A stretch of DNA of 47,827 bases from Bifidobacterium saguini DSM 23967 (GTDB taxonomy: Bacteria > Actinomycetota > Actinomycetes > Actinomycetales > Bifidobacteriaceae), in the NCBI RefSeq assembly GCF_000741715.1, contig NZ_JGZN01000009.1, positions 1 to 47,827 on the forward strand, read 5' to 3'. Numbering within the stretch: the stretch's first letter is position 1; every line of letters starts with the position of its first letter. Of this stretch, positions 1 through 7,380 are shown one piece after another. The notes below the pieces were generated by a model. That model had not been told where the DNA came from, searched no databases, and saw nothing but the letters and a program-made list of their open reading frames with translations. Position numbers and translations under genes: made by a program.

Positions 1-1120
1 TGGTGGTGAGCATGAAGTCCGGGCGGTAGTCCTCGGTGAGCTCGGTTTCGTGCACGGTAAGGCCGCGGCGTTCGGCGCCGGCCTTGGTGAGCCCCGAGGC
101 GGCTAACGACAGATCGTAGAGCTGCACGGCGGAAGTAGCCTGCGTGCCCATGTACTTCACGGTCGGCTTCTCGATATTGCGGCCCACGAGAAGACCCTGA
201 CGAACCGCGTTGGTGGCCAGTGGAATGTAGTCGTGCTTGCCAGTCGGGTTGTAGAACACGGTGGTCGAATCGCCAGCGGCATACACGTCCGGCACAGAGG
301 CCTGCATGTAATCATCAACGATGATGGCACCGTTCGGCAGCATATCCACCTTGCCCTTAAGCAGGTCGGTATTCGGCAGGAAGCCCACGGCGAGGATCGC
401 CATCTCTGCCGTGTACTCGCCCTTTTCGGTGACCACGGTCACAGTGTTGTCCGGATTATTGCGGAATTCCACGACCTTCTGGCCAAGAGCCAGCGTCACG
501 CCGTGCTCTTCGAACGCGGCGGCAACCTGATCGGTGATGGACTTATCGAAATTGTTGGCCAGCGGGCGGTCAAGGCCGTCCACCAGCGTGGTCTTGACAC
601 CGGTCAGACTGAACTGCTCGGCGATCTCAGCGCCGATATAGCCGGAACCAATCACCACTGCGGACTTGGCGGTCTTCGCCTTCTCCTTGATGGCGATGGC
701 ATGATCCCAGTTCTTGCACAGCAACACGTGCGGGCTGTCAATACCAGGAATCGGCGGAATCACTGGGCGAGAGCCGGTGGTCACAACGAGCTTATCGAAG
801 GTGAGCGTTTCCTCAGGCGCGTCGGCGCCACCTTCTAGCGAACGATATATAAGCGTCTTGCCCACGGGGTCCACAGAAGTCACGTCGGTACGCATGTGCA
901 TGGTCGCGCCGGCCTGCGCCAGAGCCTCAGGGGAGGAATAGAACATCTTCTTTGGATCGGAAACATGGTCGCCGACCCACAGTGCGATGCCGCAGGAGAG
1001 GAAGGAGAGCGTGCCATTGCGCTCAAAAACGTGGACGGTCCAATCCGGATGCTCAGCGAGAATGGAAGTGGCGGCGAACGTGCCGGCGTGCGTGCAGCCG
1101 ATGACGGCGACGGTGGTCAT
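1..1120 (-). CDS. NADH oxidase / CoA-disulfide reductase-like FAD flavoprotein (3' end outside window)
   Basis: Reading leftward from the ATG at 1120, the protein begins MTTVAVIGCTHAGTFAA, an FAD-binding Rossmann fold. A single redox cysteine follows near residue 43 in FLSCGIALWVG, which is the signature of the water-forming NADH oxidase (Nox) and CoA-disulfide reductase family. A second, NAD-binding, glycine-rich motif (VVIGSGYIGAEIAEQ) and an FAD-binding segment (VYAAGDSTTVFYN) come later. About 373 residues are visible of a family length near 450, so the C-terminal dimerisation domain is cut by the window edge. In oxygen-sensitive bifidobacteria such enzymes typically remove O2 at the expense of NADH. 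The family is clear; whether the natural acceptor is O2 or a disulfide cannot be read from the sequence. Confidence 0.88.
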   Translation of the reverse strand, partial: MTTVAVIGCTHAGTFAATSILAEHPDWTVHVFERNGTLSFLSCGIALWVGDHVSDPKKMFYSSPEALAQAGATMHMRTDVTSVDPVGKTLIYRSLEGGADAPEETLTFDKLVVTTGSRPVIPPIPGIDSPHVLLCKNWDHAIAIKEKAKTAKSAVVIGSGYIGAEIAEQFSLTGVKTTLVDGLDRPLANNFDKSITDQVAAAFEEHGVTLALGQKVVEFRNNPDNTVTVVTEKGEYTAEMAILAVGFLPNTDLLKGKVDMLPNGAIIVDDYMQASVPDVYAAGDSTTVFYNPTGKHDYIPLATNAVRQGLLVGRNIEKPTVKYMGTQATSAVQLYDLSLAASGLTKAGAERRGLTVHETELTEDYRPDFMLTT

Positions 1121-1516
1121 AAATGCTCCTTTGCTTGTGGCCTAGGCGTCAATTGCCCTGCCTCGAATCGTAGCGTAGAGGGCTGGAGAACGTTGCGGCT
1201 GGCAGTGTGAGGTAGGTTACATTTGCGCTGGCTCTGTTAACCCCCAATTGACATGCCCCTTTTTGGCTCCCTTTGCCAGGGGAGCTGGCGGCGAATCCGA
1301 CTGAGGGGTAGTTCGCTGGAATCATGTCAAGCTTGGTTTAATAGATTCTTTGCGTTATCTGATTGTGACTGCGGTGCTTTTGAATTCCAACGTTCATAAA
1401 AGCACTGCAAAGTTTGGCTTCAGGCGCATTTCACCGAGTGCGCACATGGGTTATGGCAAACTAGACACTAGCGTTTTTTGAACCGCATGACTGAAGCAAG
1501 TGCATAGGAGAGTGGC
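1121..1516. other. Intergenic region between divergent nox-like gene and murA
   Basis: This 396-bp gap separates two divergent genes and must hold both promoters. I see no convincing ORF. It contains one copy of the GGCTCCCCTC-type palindromic element (1265-1313, listed separately). A -10-like TAGACA lies near 1462 ahead of murA, without a good -35. Nothing else is recognisable. Confidence 0.5.
1265..1313 (+). repeat. GGCTCCCCTC-type palindromic element, copy 1
   Basis: A 49-bp copy: GGCTCCCTTTGCCAGGGGAG, then CTGGCGGCGAATCCGACTG, then AGGGG. The first part folds into one hairpin (GGCTCCC with GGGGAGC) and the middle into a second. Related copies occur near 7248-7360, 10450-10567 and 46555-46615. 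Confidence 0.7.
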
Positions 1517-2842
1517 GTGGCTGAGAATACGAATGATGTGCTGCATGTTGAGGGCGGCAAGCCGCTGAACGGCACCATCAAGGTGCGTGGCGCGAAGAAC
1601 TTCGTGAGTAAGGCTATGGTGGCCGCGTTGCTCGCGCCGGGCAAGTCCGTACTGAAAAATGTGCCAGAGATTCGCGACGTGCATGTGGTGTCTGACCTGC
1701 TGCGTCTGCATGGCGTGGATGTGGATGTGGACGGCGCCAAGGGCGTGGTGACCATCGACGCCTCCCATGTGCAGTTGGCCGACGTGGCCGACGTGGACAC
1801 GCTGTCCGGCTCCTCTCGCATCCCGATCTTGTTCTCCGGCCCGCTCGTGCACCGCTTGGGTGAGGCGTTCATTCCGGCGCTTGGCGGTTGTGCTATCGGT
1901 GGCCGTCCGATCGACTTCCATCTGGAAACCCTGCGCAAGCTTGGTGCCACGGTGGACAAGGAGCACAAGGACGGCATCCACATCACCGCTCCGGACGGCC
2001 TGCACGGTGCGAAGATTCACCTGCCGTACCCGTCCGTGGGCGCTACCGAGCAGACGCTGCTGGCCGCAGTGCTCGCCGAAGGCAAGACTGAGCTCTCTGG
2101 TGCCGCAATCGAACCTGAAATCATGGATTTGGTGGCCGTACTGCAGAAGATGGGCGCAATCATTTCCGTGGATGTGGACCGCACGTTCCGCATCGAGGGT
2201 GTCAAGGAGCTCAAGGGTTTCACCCACACCTCGCTGACCGACCGCATCGAGGCCGCCTCCTGGGCGTCCGCCGCACTCGCCACCCACGGCGACATCTTCG
2301 TTAAGGGCGCAACCCAGCCGGAGATGATGACCTTCCTTAACGTGTTCCGCAAGGTTGGCGGCGAGTTTGACGTGACCGACAAGGGCATTCGTTTCTGGCA
2401 TCCGGGTGGCGATCTGCACCCGGTGGCTATCGAAACCGACGTGCACCCTGGTTTCATGACCGACTGGCAGCAGCCGCTCGTGGTGGCCCTGACCCAGGCG
2501 AACGGCCTGTCGATCGTGCACGAGACCGTGTATGAGAACCGTTTCGGCTTCACCAAGCCGCTCGTGCAAATGGGGGCCACTATCCAGCTGTACCGCGAGT
2601 GCCTCGGCTCCCTGCCGTGCCGTTTCCAGCAGCGCAACTACAAGCACTCCGCTGTGATCTTCGGACCCACCCCGCTGACCGGCCGCGACATCGACGTGCC
2701 GGATTTGCGTGGCGGCTTCAGCCATCTGATTGCTGCACTGGCGGCCAAGGGCCCGTCCAATGTGCAGGGCATCAGCCTGATTGACCGTGGCTACGCCGAC
2801 TTCCGTGGCAAGCTTGAAGCCCTTGGCGCCGACTTCGACTAA
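1517..2842 (+). CDS. murA: UDP-N-acetylglucosamine 1-carboxyvinyltransferase
   Basis: Catalyses the first committed step of peptidoglycan precursor synthesis: enolpyruvyl transfer from phosphoenolpyruvate to UDP-GlcNAc in the cytoplasm. The 441-residue length fits the family. The N-terminal GAKN motif (residues about 25-28) and the fosfomycin-target cysteine (Cys125 in GGCAIGGRPIDFH) are both present, so a fosfomycin-sensitive catalytic loop is predicted. The C-terminal DLRGGFSHLIAALAAKG matches the usual DLRAG motif. The start is GTG at 1517, preceded by ATAGGAG at 1504-1510. The gene stands alone and ends in a strong terminator shared with the convergent MFS gene. Confidence 0.95.
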   Translation: MAENTNDVLHVEGGKPLNGTIKVRGAKNFVSKAMVAALLAPGKSVLKNVPEIRDVHVVSDLLRLHGVDVDVDGAKGVVTIDASHVQLADVADVDTLSGSSRIPILFSGPLVHRLGEAFIPALGGCAIGGRPIDFHLETLRKLGATVDKEHKDGIHITAPDGLHGAKIHLPYPSVGATEQTLLAAVLAEGKTELSGAAIEPEIMDLVAVLQKMGAIISVDVDRTFRIEGVKELKGFTHTSLTDRIEAASWASAALATHGDIFVKGATQPEMMTFLNVFRKVGGEFDVTDKGIRFWHPGGDLHPVAIETDVHPGFMTDWQQPLVVALTQANGLSIVHETVYENRFGFTKPLVQMGATIQLYRECLGSLPCRFQQRNYKHSAVIFGPTPLTGRDIDVPDLRGGFSHLIAALAAKGPSNVQGISLIDRGYADFRGKLEALGADFD

Positions 2843-2860
2843 TACGATGGACTGATTTGC

Positions 2861-2896
2861 AATGGCTCTCTTCGAAAGAAGAGAGCCATTTTTTAA
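2861..2896. terminator. Bidirectional terminator between murA and the MFS gene
   Basis: Perfect inverted repeat AATGGCTCTCTTC/GAAGAGAGCCATT (loop GAAA) followed by a T-run on the plus strand and preceded by A-rich sequence on the other. The stop codon of the convergent MFS gene lies inside the T-run. Confidence 0.85.
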
Positions 2897-4161
2897 TCCG
2901 CGAATCGTTGCGCAAGACGCACAGAAACCAGTGCGCCGAGTCCCAGCAATCCAGCTGAAATCAGCAGCACTGCAGCTACTGGCATATGATCAAATGCCCA
3001 GCCGTAGGCCATTTGGCCCAATGGTTGCGCGCACATACTAATGGCGGCCACCATCGCCATCACTTTGCCGGTCATCGCATCCGGCGTATTGAGCTGAATG
3101 GTGGGCAGTGCAATCAGATTCGAGAAACAGCTGGCGATCATCGTGCCGAACGTGAAGCCGACCAGTACAATCAACTTCATCCAAGCGGACACCGGCAACA
3201 GGAACACTAAGCCTTGCGGCAGCAGTGATAGTGCCAGCGCGACCATAGACAGCGGAAACTTGCGCATCGTGAGTTTCGCGGCAAAGAAGCCGGCGACAAA
3301 CGCGCCAATCACCCCGGAAACACCAACCAAACCATCGGCAACACCATACACCGTGGCATCAAAGCCGAGCACTGTGCGGATGATATACGGGAATCCAACT
3401 GCTGCATTGCCAATGATTACAAAGTTCAACCCAGCAGCGAACAATAGCAGCGCGAACACATTCGGGCGATCCTTGATGAGGAATCGGATGCCGGCCTTGA
3501 GGTCTTCGAGTGGGGTTGGCAGCTCCTCAGTACCTCGGTCTGGTGCAGCCAATCGGATGAAGCATTCGAGTGTGGCGGCACCAGCAAAACTCACGATGGC
3601 AATGGTCATCATTGGTTGAATGCCGGTCAAGGAATAAAGCACGCCGCCGAGGAAACTGGGCAGTAGCGAGCCGAGCTGCTGCACCTGATTGACGACGGCC
3701 ATCGCTTTGCGCAATGTGCTTTGCCCGTGTTCGCGGAACATTTGGGGGAGTGCGGCTTGCACGGTCGGGGTTTCGAACGCGCCGAGTATGGCGAGTAGCA
3801 CTTGCATGGTGCCGATAGCCACAAGGCTGAAACCGATGGTGGCGAAGACGAGCGCGCTTGCCAGTACGAGGGCGGCGGATATGGCATCGAGCGCCACCAT
3901 GATGGTGCGGCGATTCATCCGGTCGGCGAGGACGCCGCCGAATGGGGAGAGGATGATGGTGGGGACGACGGATATGGCCAGGATGGAGGCGAACACGGTG
4001 GCGGAGCCGGTTTCATCCAAGACCCACATGGCCATTGCGAAACGCAGCATCAAGTTGCCGAACAGTGAGATGCCTTGACCGGCGACGAGGAGAATGAAGT
4101 CGCGGCTCAAGAGTGGGGAGGTGAGTCGTTGAGACTGGAGGTGGGGTGAATAGGGTGACAT
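2893..4161 (-). CDS. MFS transporter, DHA3 (multidrug/macrolide efflux-like) family
   Basis: A 422-residue very hydrophobic protein with about 12 predicted membrane segments. The loop after the second segment carries GGVLADRMNRRTIM, the MFS motif A (G-x-LaDrxxrr). The N-terminal LLVAGQGISLFGNLMLRFAMAMWV is typical of the DHA3 subgroup (MefA, Tet(V), EntS-like exporters). The ATG at 4161 follows a modest GAAGAAG site. It lies downstream of, and in the same direction as, a TetR regulator gene, which suggests a regulated exporter. The exported compound is unknown. Confidence 0.85.
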   Translation of the reverse strand: MSPYSPHLQSQRLTSPLLSRDFILLVAGQGISLFGNLMLRFAMAMWVLDETGSATVFASILAISVVPTIILSPFGGVLADRMNRRTIMVALDAISAALVLASALVFATIGFSLVAIGTMQVLLAILGAFETPTVQAALPQMFREHGQSTLRKAMAVVNQVQQLGSLLPSFLGGVLYSLTGIQPMMTIAIVSFAGAATLECFIRLAAPDRGTEELPTPLEDLKAGIRFLIKDRPNVFALLLFAAGLNFVIIGNAAVGFPYIIRTVLGFDATVYGVADGLVGVSGVIGAFVAGFFAAKLTMRKFPLSMVALALSLLPQGLVFLLPVSAWMKLIVLVGFTFGTMIASCFSNLIALPTIQLNTPDAMTGKVMAMVAAISMCAQPLGQMAYGWAFDHMPVAAVLLISAGLLGLGALVSVRLAQRFAD

Positions 4162-4238
4162 AGTGACTTCTTCAGTGGCTGTTGAGTGGTTGGATTGATT
4201 GACTTTGGCGGCCGTGGGGCTGGTGCCGACCTTTTAGC

Positions 4239-4375
4239 GCAAGAAATTCGGGAAAATAGCCGCATCGTCCCGAATTTCTTGCACTGAGTGGTTGTCAGTG
4301 CAAAGAATTTGGGGAATATGCCTTAACCTCCCGAATTTCTTGTACTGGGTGCCCCTCAGTGCAAGAAATTTGGGA
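4239..4375. repeat. Tandem palindrome array A (GCAAGAAATTCGGGA arms, 61-bp period)
   Basis: Five alternating arms: forward GCAAGAAATTCGGGA-like at 4239, 4300 and 4361; reverse TCCCGAATTTCTTGC-like at 4268 and 4329. Same-orientation arms are exactly 61 bp apart. Loops between forward and reverse arms are 14 nt and differ (AAATAGCCGCATCG, AATATGCCTTAACC). Spacers between reverse and forward arms are 17 nt with the form ACTG...CAGT, so each arm can also pair across the spacer as a longer palindrome. It lies between the tetR-type gene and the MFS gene. Confidence 0.9.
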
Positions 4376-4395
4376 AAGGGGATAAGGTATCGGGG

Positions 4396-5067
4396 TCAGT
4401 TATGGGGCTTCTGTTTGGGACTTTGATTATCGAATTGGGCGTAAAAGTCGGTGGTGAGGTTGATGAGGTCATCGTTGAAGACGGGGATGTTGATGGCATT
4501 GAGCATTGTGGCAAGGCACTGGATACGATGCTTGAGCTCGGCCCGTGTTGCTGGATAGAAGCGAGTGAGCAGCCAATAATTGGCGAGTAAGGAGATGAGC
4601 TCGGCGGCTTCTTGCGGATATTCGGTAGGGATGGAACCGTCGCGCATACCTTCCTCGATAATGGGCAGCCAGTGTTTGGGCAGTTCAGTGGCCCAGAAAT
4701 TCAGGTTCGACGCAAGCGTGGTGGGATCGTCGAGGAAGGGGAGCCCTGCCTCATTGAGTTTCTGATGCTCCTCATTATTAATGGCGACAGTGAAAAGCGC
4801 GCGCAATTTTTGCAGACCGTTGAGATCATTGCGGGCCATAATGCGGTCGCGCTCGCCTTGGCTATAGTCCCAATCTGTGCTATTGAGTCGGTCGAGGATT
4901 GCCTCTTTGGACTTGAAATGATGATAGATTGCGCCTTTGGAAAGGTCGCCGAGACGGTCCACGATGTTTTGGATAGAGGTTTTCTCGTAGCCTTTTTCCA
5001 TGAACAGGTCGCGCGCGGCCTCGAGAATGCGCCGCTCGGTGACTTCTGGATGTGCGTTGCGCGCCAT
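4396..5067 (-). CDS. TetR family transcriptional regulator
   Basis: A 223-residue regulator with an N-terminal TetR helix-turn-helix (residues about 9-55: ERRILEAARDLFMEKGYEKT, then GAIYHHFKSKEAIL) and an unassigned C-terminal ligand domain. I chose the ATG at 5067, not the upstream in-frame codon at 5112, because AAAGGAG lies 7 nt before it and the upstream extension would cover the operator. A 29-bp palindrome at 5112-5140 sits 45 bp upstream and is the obvious autoregulatory operator. The MFS exporter lies downstream on the same strand, past array A. The inducer is unknown. Confidence 0.9.
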   Translation of the reverse strand: MARNAHPEVTERRILEAARDLFMEKGYEKTSIQNIVDRLGDLSKGAIYHHFKSKEAILDRLNSTDWDYSQGERDRIMARNDLNGLQKLRALFTVAINNEEHQKLNEAGLPFLDDPTTLASNLNFWATELPKHWLPIIEEGMRDGSIPTEYPQEAAELISLLANYWLLTRFYPATRAELKHRIQCLATMLNAINIPVFNDDLINLTTDFYAQFDNQSPKQKPHN

Positions 5068-5111
5068 GTGCGGTCTCCTTTCGCGAACTTCTTGTTCTGT
5101 ACTGGCTCGCA

Positions 5112-5140
5112 CTATACATACCGTCGGTCGGTATGTATAG
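5112..5140. promoter_or_regulatory. Predicted TetR-family operator
   Basis: Perfect 12-bp arms CTATACATACCG and CGGTATGTATAG around a 5-bp centre (TCGGT), 45 bp upstream of the tetR-type start codon. A single half-site (CGGTATGTATA) recurs at 5194-5204. Size, symmetry and position fit autoregulation by the adjacent TetR protein; binding is inferred. Confidence 0.75.
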
Positions 5141-5355
5141 GCGTGCGGCGAGCCTGACTGTGGGGCAATGGCTTAGGAACAGCGATAATGCAGCGGTATG
5201 TATAAGCAAAGGAATGATGCGGCGAACAAGAGATAGTTCAAAGGTGACTTCGTTACGCTGCCGACTTGCCCAGTTCGCGTATGAGCGCAGAGATGGGGCT
5301 GAGTTTCTTGACGATGATTTATTCACCAACTTGGGGTCGCGGACACTGTCTGTGT

Positions 5356-5374
5356 TCTCGGTATCCTTAGAAGA
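5356..5374 (+). promoter_or_regulatory. Putative leaderless promoter of argS
   Basis: No Shine-Dalgarno precedes the argS ATG. A -10-like TATCCT at 5362-5367 ends exactly 7 bp before the ATG, which would put the transcription start at or next to the start codon. A poor -35 candidate (CGGACA) lies 16 bp further upstream. Confidence 0.5.
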
Positions 5375-7219
5375 ATGAGCCCTGAAGCGTTAAGTGAACT
5401 GATTTCCAAGATTGCCCACAACCTCGTCGCAGCCGGTCAAGCCGGCACGTTGACCGACGAGCTGATTCCGCCCGTAGAAAAGCTGACCGTGATGCGCCCG
5501 AAGGACCGCGCACACGGCGACTGGGCCTCCAATATCGCCATGCAGCTGGCCAAGAAAGCTGGCATGAAGCCGCGCGACCTGGCCGAGCCGTTCGCCGCCG
5601 CGCTCGCTGAAGCCGATGGCATCAAGTCTGTGGAAGTGGCCGGCCCCGGCTTCATCAACATCACCCTTGATTCCGCTTCCGCTGCAGCCGTGGTCGATCA
5701 GGTGCTGAACGCGCCTACCGATGAGCGTGGCATCTCCACCTATGGTCGCAACAATCACCTGTCCGGCAAGACTTTGAACCTTGAGTTTGTCTCCGCCAAC
5801 CCCACCGGTCCGATTCATATCGGCGGCACCCGCTGGGCCGCCACCGGTGACTCGATGGCCCGCGTGCTCGAAGCCAACGGTGCCAAGGTGGTGCGTGAAT
5901 ACTACTTCAACGACCACGGTGAGCAGATTAACCGCTTCGCCAAGTCATTGGTCGCTGCTTGGGCGCACGACAACAACCTGGGCGAAGCCGGTTACCAGAC
6001 CGAAACCCCGTTCGATGGCTACAAGGGTGCTTACATCGATGAAATCGCCCGCCGTGTGGAGGCTGAAGCCAAGGCCGACGGCGTGGATCTGACCGCTCTG
6101 CAGCATGAGGACCAGGGCTTGAACGCTGACGGCGAACCGATTGGCGAGTCCGATTCCGAAGTGCGCGAGGAGTTCCGCAAGCGCGCTGTACCGATGATGT
6201 TCGATGAGATTCGCAAGTCCATGAAGGACTTCCGCGTGCACTTCGACGTCTGGTTCCACGAGAACAGCCTGTATCAGGACGGCGAAGTCGATCGTGCCAT
6301 CGAAGTGCTGCGCGAACGCGGCGACATCTACGAGAAGGATGGCGCCACCTGGTTCGAATCCACCAAGCACGGTGACGACAAGGATCGCGTGATCCTGAAG
6401 TCCAACGGCGAATTCGCCTACTTTGCCGCCGACATTGCCTACTACTGGAACAAACGTCACCGCTCCACCGATCCGGCCGACGTGGCCATCTACATGCTCG
6501 GCGCTGACCACCACGGCTACATCGGCCGCATGATGGCCATGTGCGCCGCCTTCGGTGACAAGCCGGGCGAGAACATGCAGATCTTGATCGGCCAGCTGGT
6601 CAACGTGCTGAAGGACGGCAAGGCCGTGCGCATGTCGAAGCGCGCCGGCAATGTCGTTACCATCGACGACCTGGTCGAAGCCATCGGCGTGGACGCATCC
6701 CGCTATTCGCTGGCTCGCACCGACTACAACTCCCCGGTGGATATCGACCTGAACCTGCTCGCCTCCCACTCCAACGACAACCCGGTGTACTACGTGCAGT
6801 ACGCTCACGCTCGTTCCTGCAACGTGGATCGCAATGCTGAGGCCGCAGGCATTTCGTACGAGGGCGCTGACCTGAGCCTGCTTGATACCGAGGCTGATGG
6901 TGAGGTGCTCGCCGCGCTCGCCCAGTGGCCGGCACTGGTGACTCTGGCCGGCGACGCTCGTGCCCCGCACCGCGTGGCCCACTATCTCGAGGATCTGGCC
7001 GCCGCCTACCACAAGTGGTACAACGTCGAGCGCGTGGTTCCGATGGCCCTGACCGATCCGGAAACCCGTGGTGATGATGAGACTCGCAAGGCTCTCGAGA
7101 TTGCCAAGAACCCGGAGCCGGCTCGTGCCGCTGCGCGTCTGAAGCTCAACGATGCTGTGCGCAACGTGATTGCTGCTGGCCTCGACCTGCTCGGCGTTTC
7201 CTCCCCGGAGAAAATGTGA
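5375..7219 (+). CDS. argS: Arginyl-tRNA synthetase
   Basis: Class I aminoacyl-tRNA synthetase that charges tRNA-Arg with arginine. Its 614 residues hold an N-terminal Add-1 domain (about 1-110), the HIGH-type motif HIGG at 148-151 after SANPTGPI, the KMSKS-type motif as MSKR at 420-423, and a C-terminal alpha-helical anticodon-binding domain with SHSNDNPVYYVQYAHAR at its beginning. The start is ATG 5375. There is no ribosome-binding site, and the gene looks leaderless. It is followed by two palindromic elements and lysA, the usual argS-lysA-hom-thrB order of actinobacteria. Confidence 0.96.
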   Translation: MSPEALSELISKIAHNLVAAGQAGTLTDELIPPVEKLTVMRPKDRAHGDWASNIAMQLAKKAGMKPRDLAEPFAAALAEADGIKSVEVAGPGFINITLDSASAAAVVDQVLNAPTDERGISTYGRNNHLSGKTLNLEFVSANPTGPIHIGGTRWAATGDSMARVLEANGAKVVREYYFNDHGEQINRFAKSLVAAWAHDNNLGEAGYQTETPFDGYKGAYIDEIARRVEAEAKADGVDLTALQHEDQGLNADGEPIGESDSEVREEFRKRAVPMMFDEIRKSMKDFRVHFDVWFHENSLYQDGEVDRAIEVLRERGDIYEKDGATWFESTKHGDDKDRVILKSNGEFAYFAADIAYYWNKRHRSTDPADVAIYMLGADHHGYIGRMMAMCAAFGDKPGENMQILIGQLVNVLKDGKAVRMSKRAGNVVTIDDLVEAIGVDASRYSLARTDYNSPVDIDLNLLASHSNDNPVYYVQYAHARSCNVDRNAEAAGISYEGADLSLLDTEADGEVLAALAQWPALVTLAGDARAPHRVAHYLEDLAAAYHKWYNVERVVPMALTDPETRGDDETRKALEIAKNPEPARAAARLKLNDAVRNVIAAGLDLLGVSSPEKM

Positions 7220-7247
7220 TGGCCTGACGGCGTTCTGACTCTTTCAT

Positions 7248-7360
7248 TGGCTCCCCTCAGTCACTTTCAGTGACAGCTCCCCTCAGGGAGGGGAGCCAAT
7301 TTACGTATCTATAGCGCCCCTCTTTGAGGGGAGCTGGCCGCGTAGCGGACTGAGGGGAGT
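7248..7360. repeat. Two GGCTCCCCTC-type elements, opposite orientation
   Basis: Copy one (7248-7296) reads in reverse and copy two (7312-7360) forward. The shared layout is GGCTCCCCTC-n4-GAGGGGAGCTG, an imperfect inner hairpin, then GACTGAGGGGAG. They fill the argS-lysA gap and may act as a terminator or processing structure. They end about 12 bp before the lysA ribosome-binding site. Confidence 0.8.
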
Positions 7361-7380
7361 TCTTGTAAAGGACCTGCATT

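Noticed and set aside
1451..2725. Long antisense ORF opposite murA (and similar long ORFs opposite argS, rne and the DUF5107 gene)
   Set aside because: His/Val/Gly-rich shadow frames produced by GC-rich codon usage of the real gene; no recognisable domain or start signal.
7220..7380. Lysine riboswitch or T-box upstream of lysA
   Set aside because: The gap is fully occupied by two dispersed palindromic elements seen elsewhere; no lysine-riboswitch or T-box sequence is recognisable.
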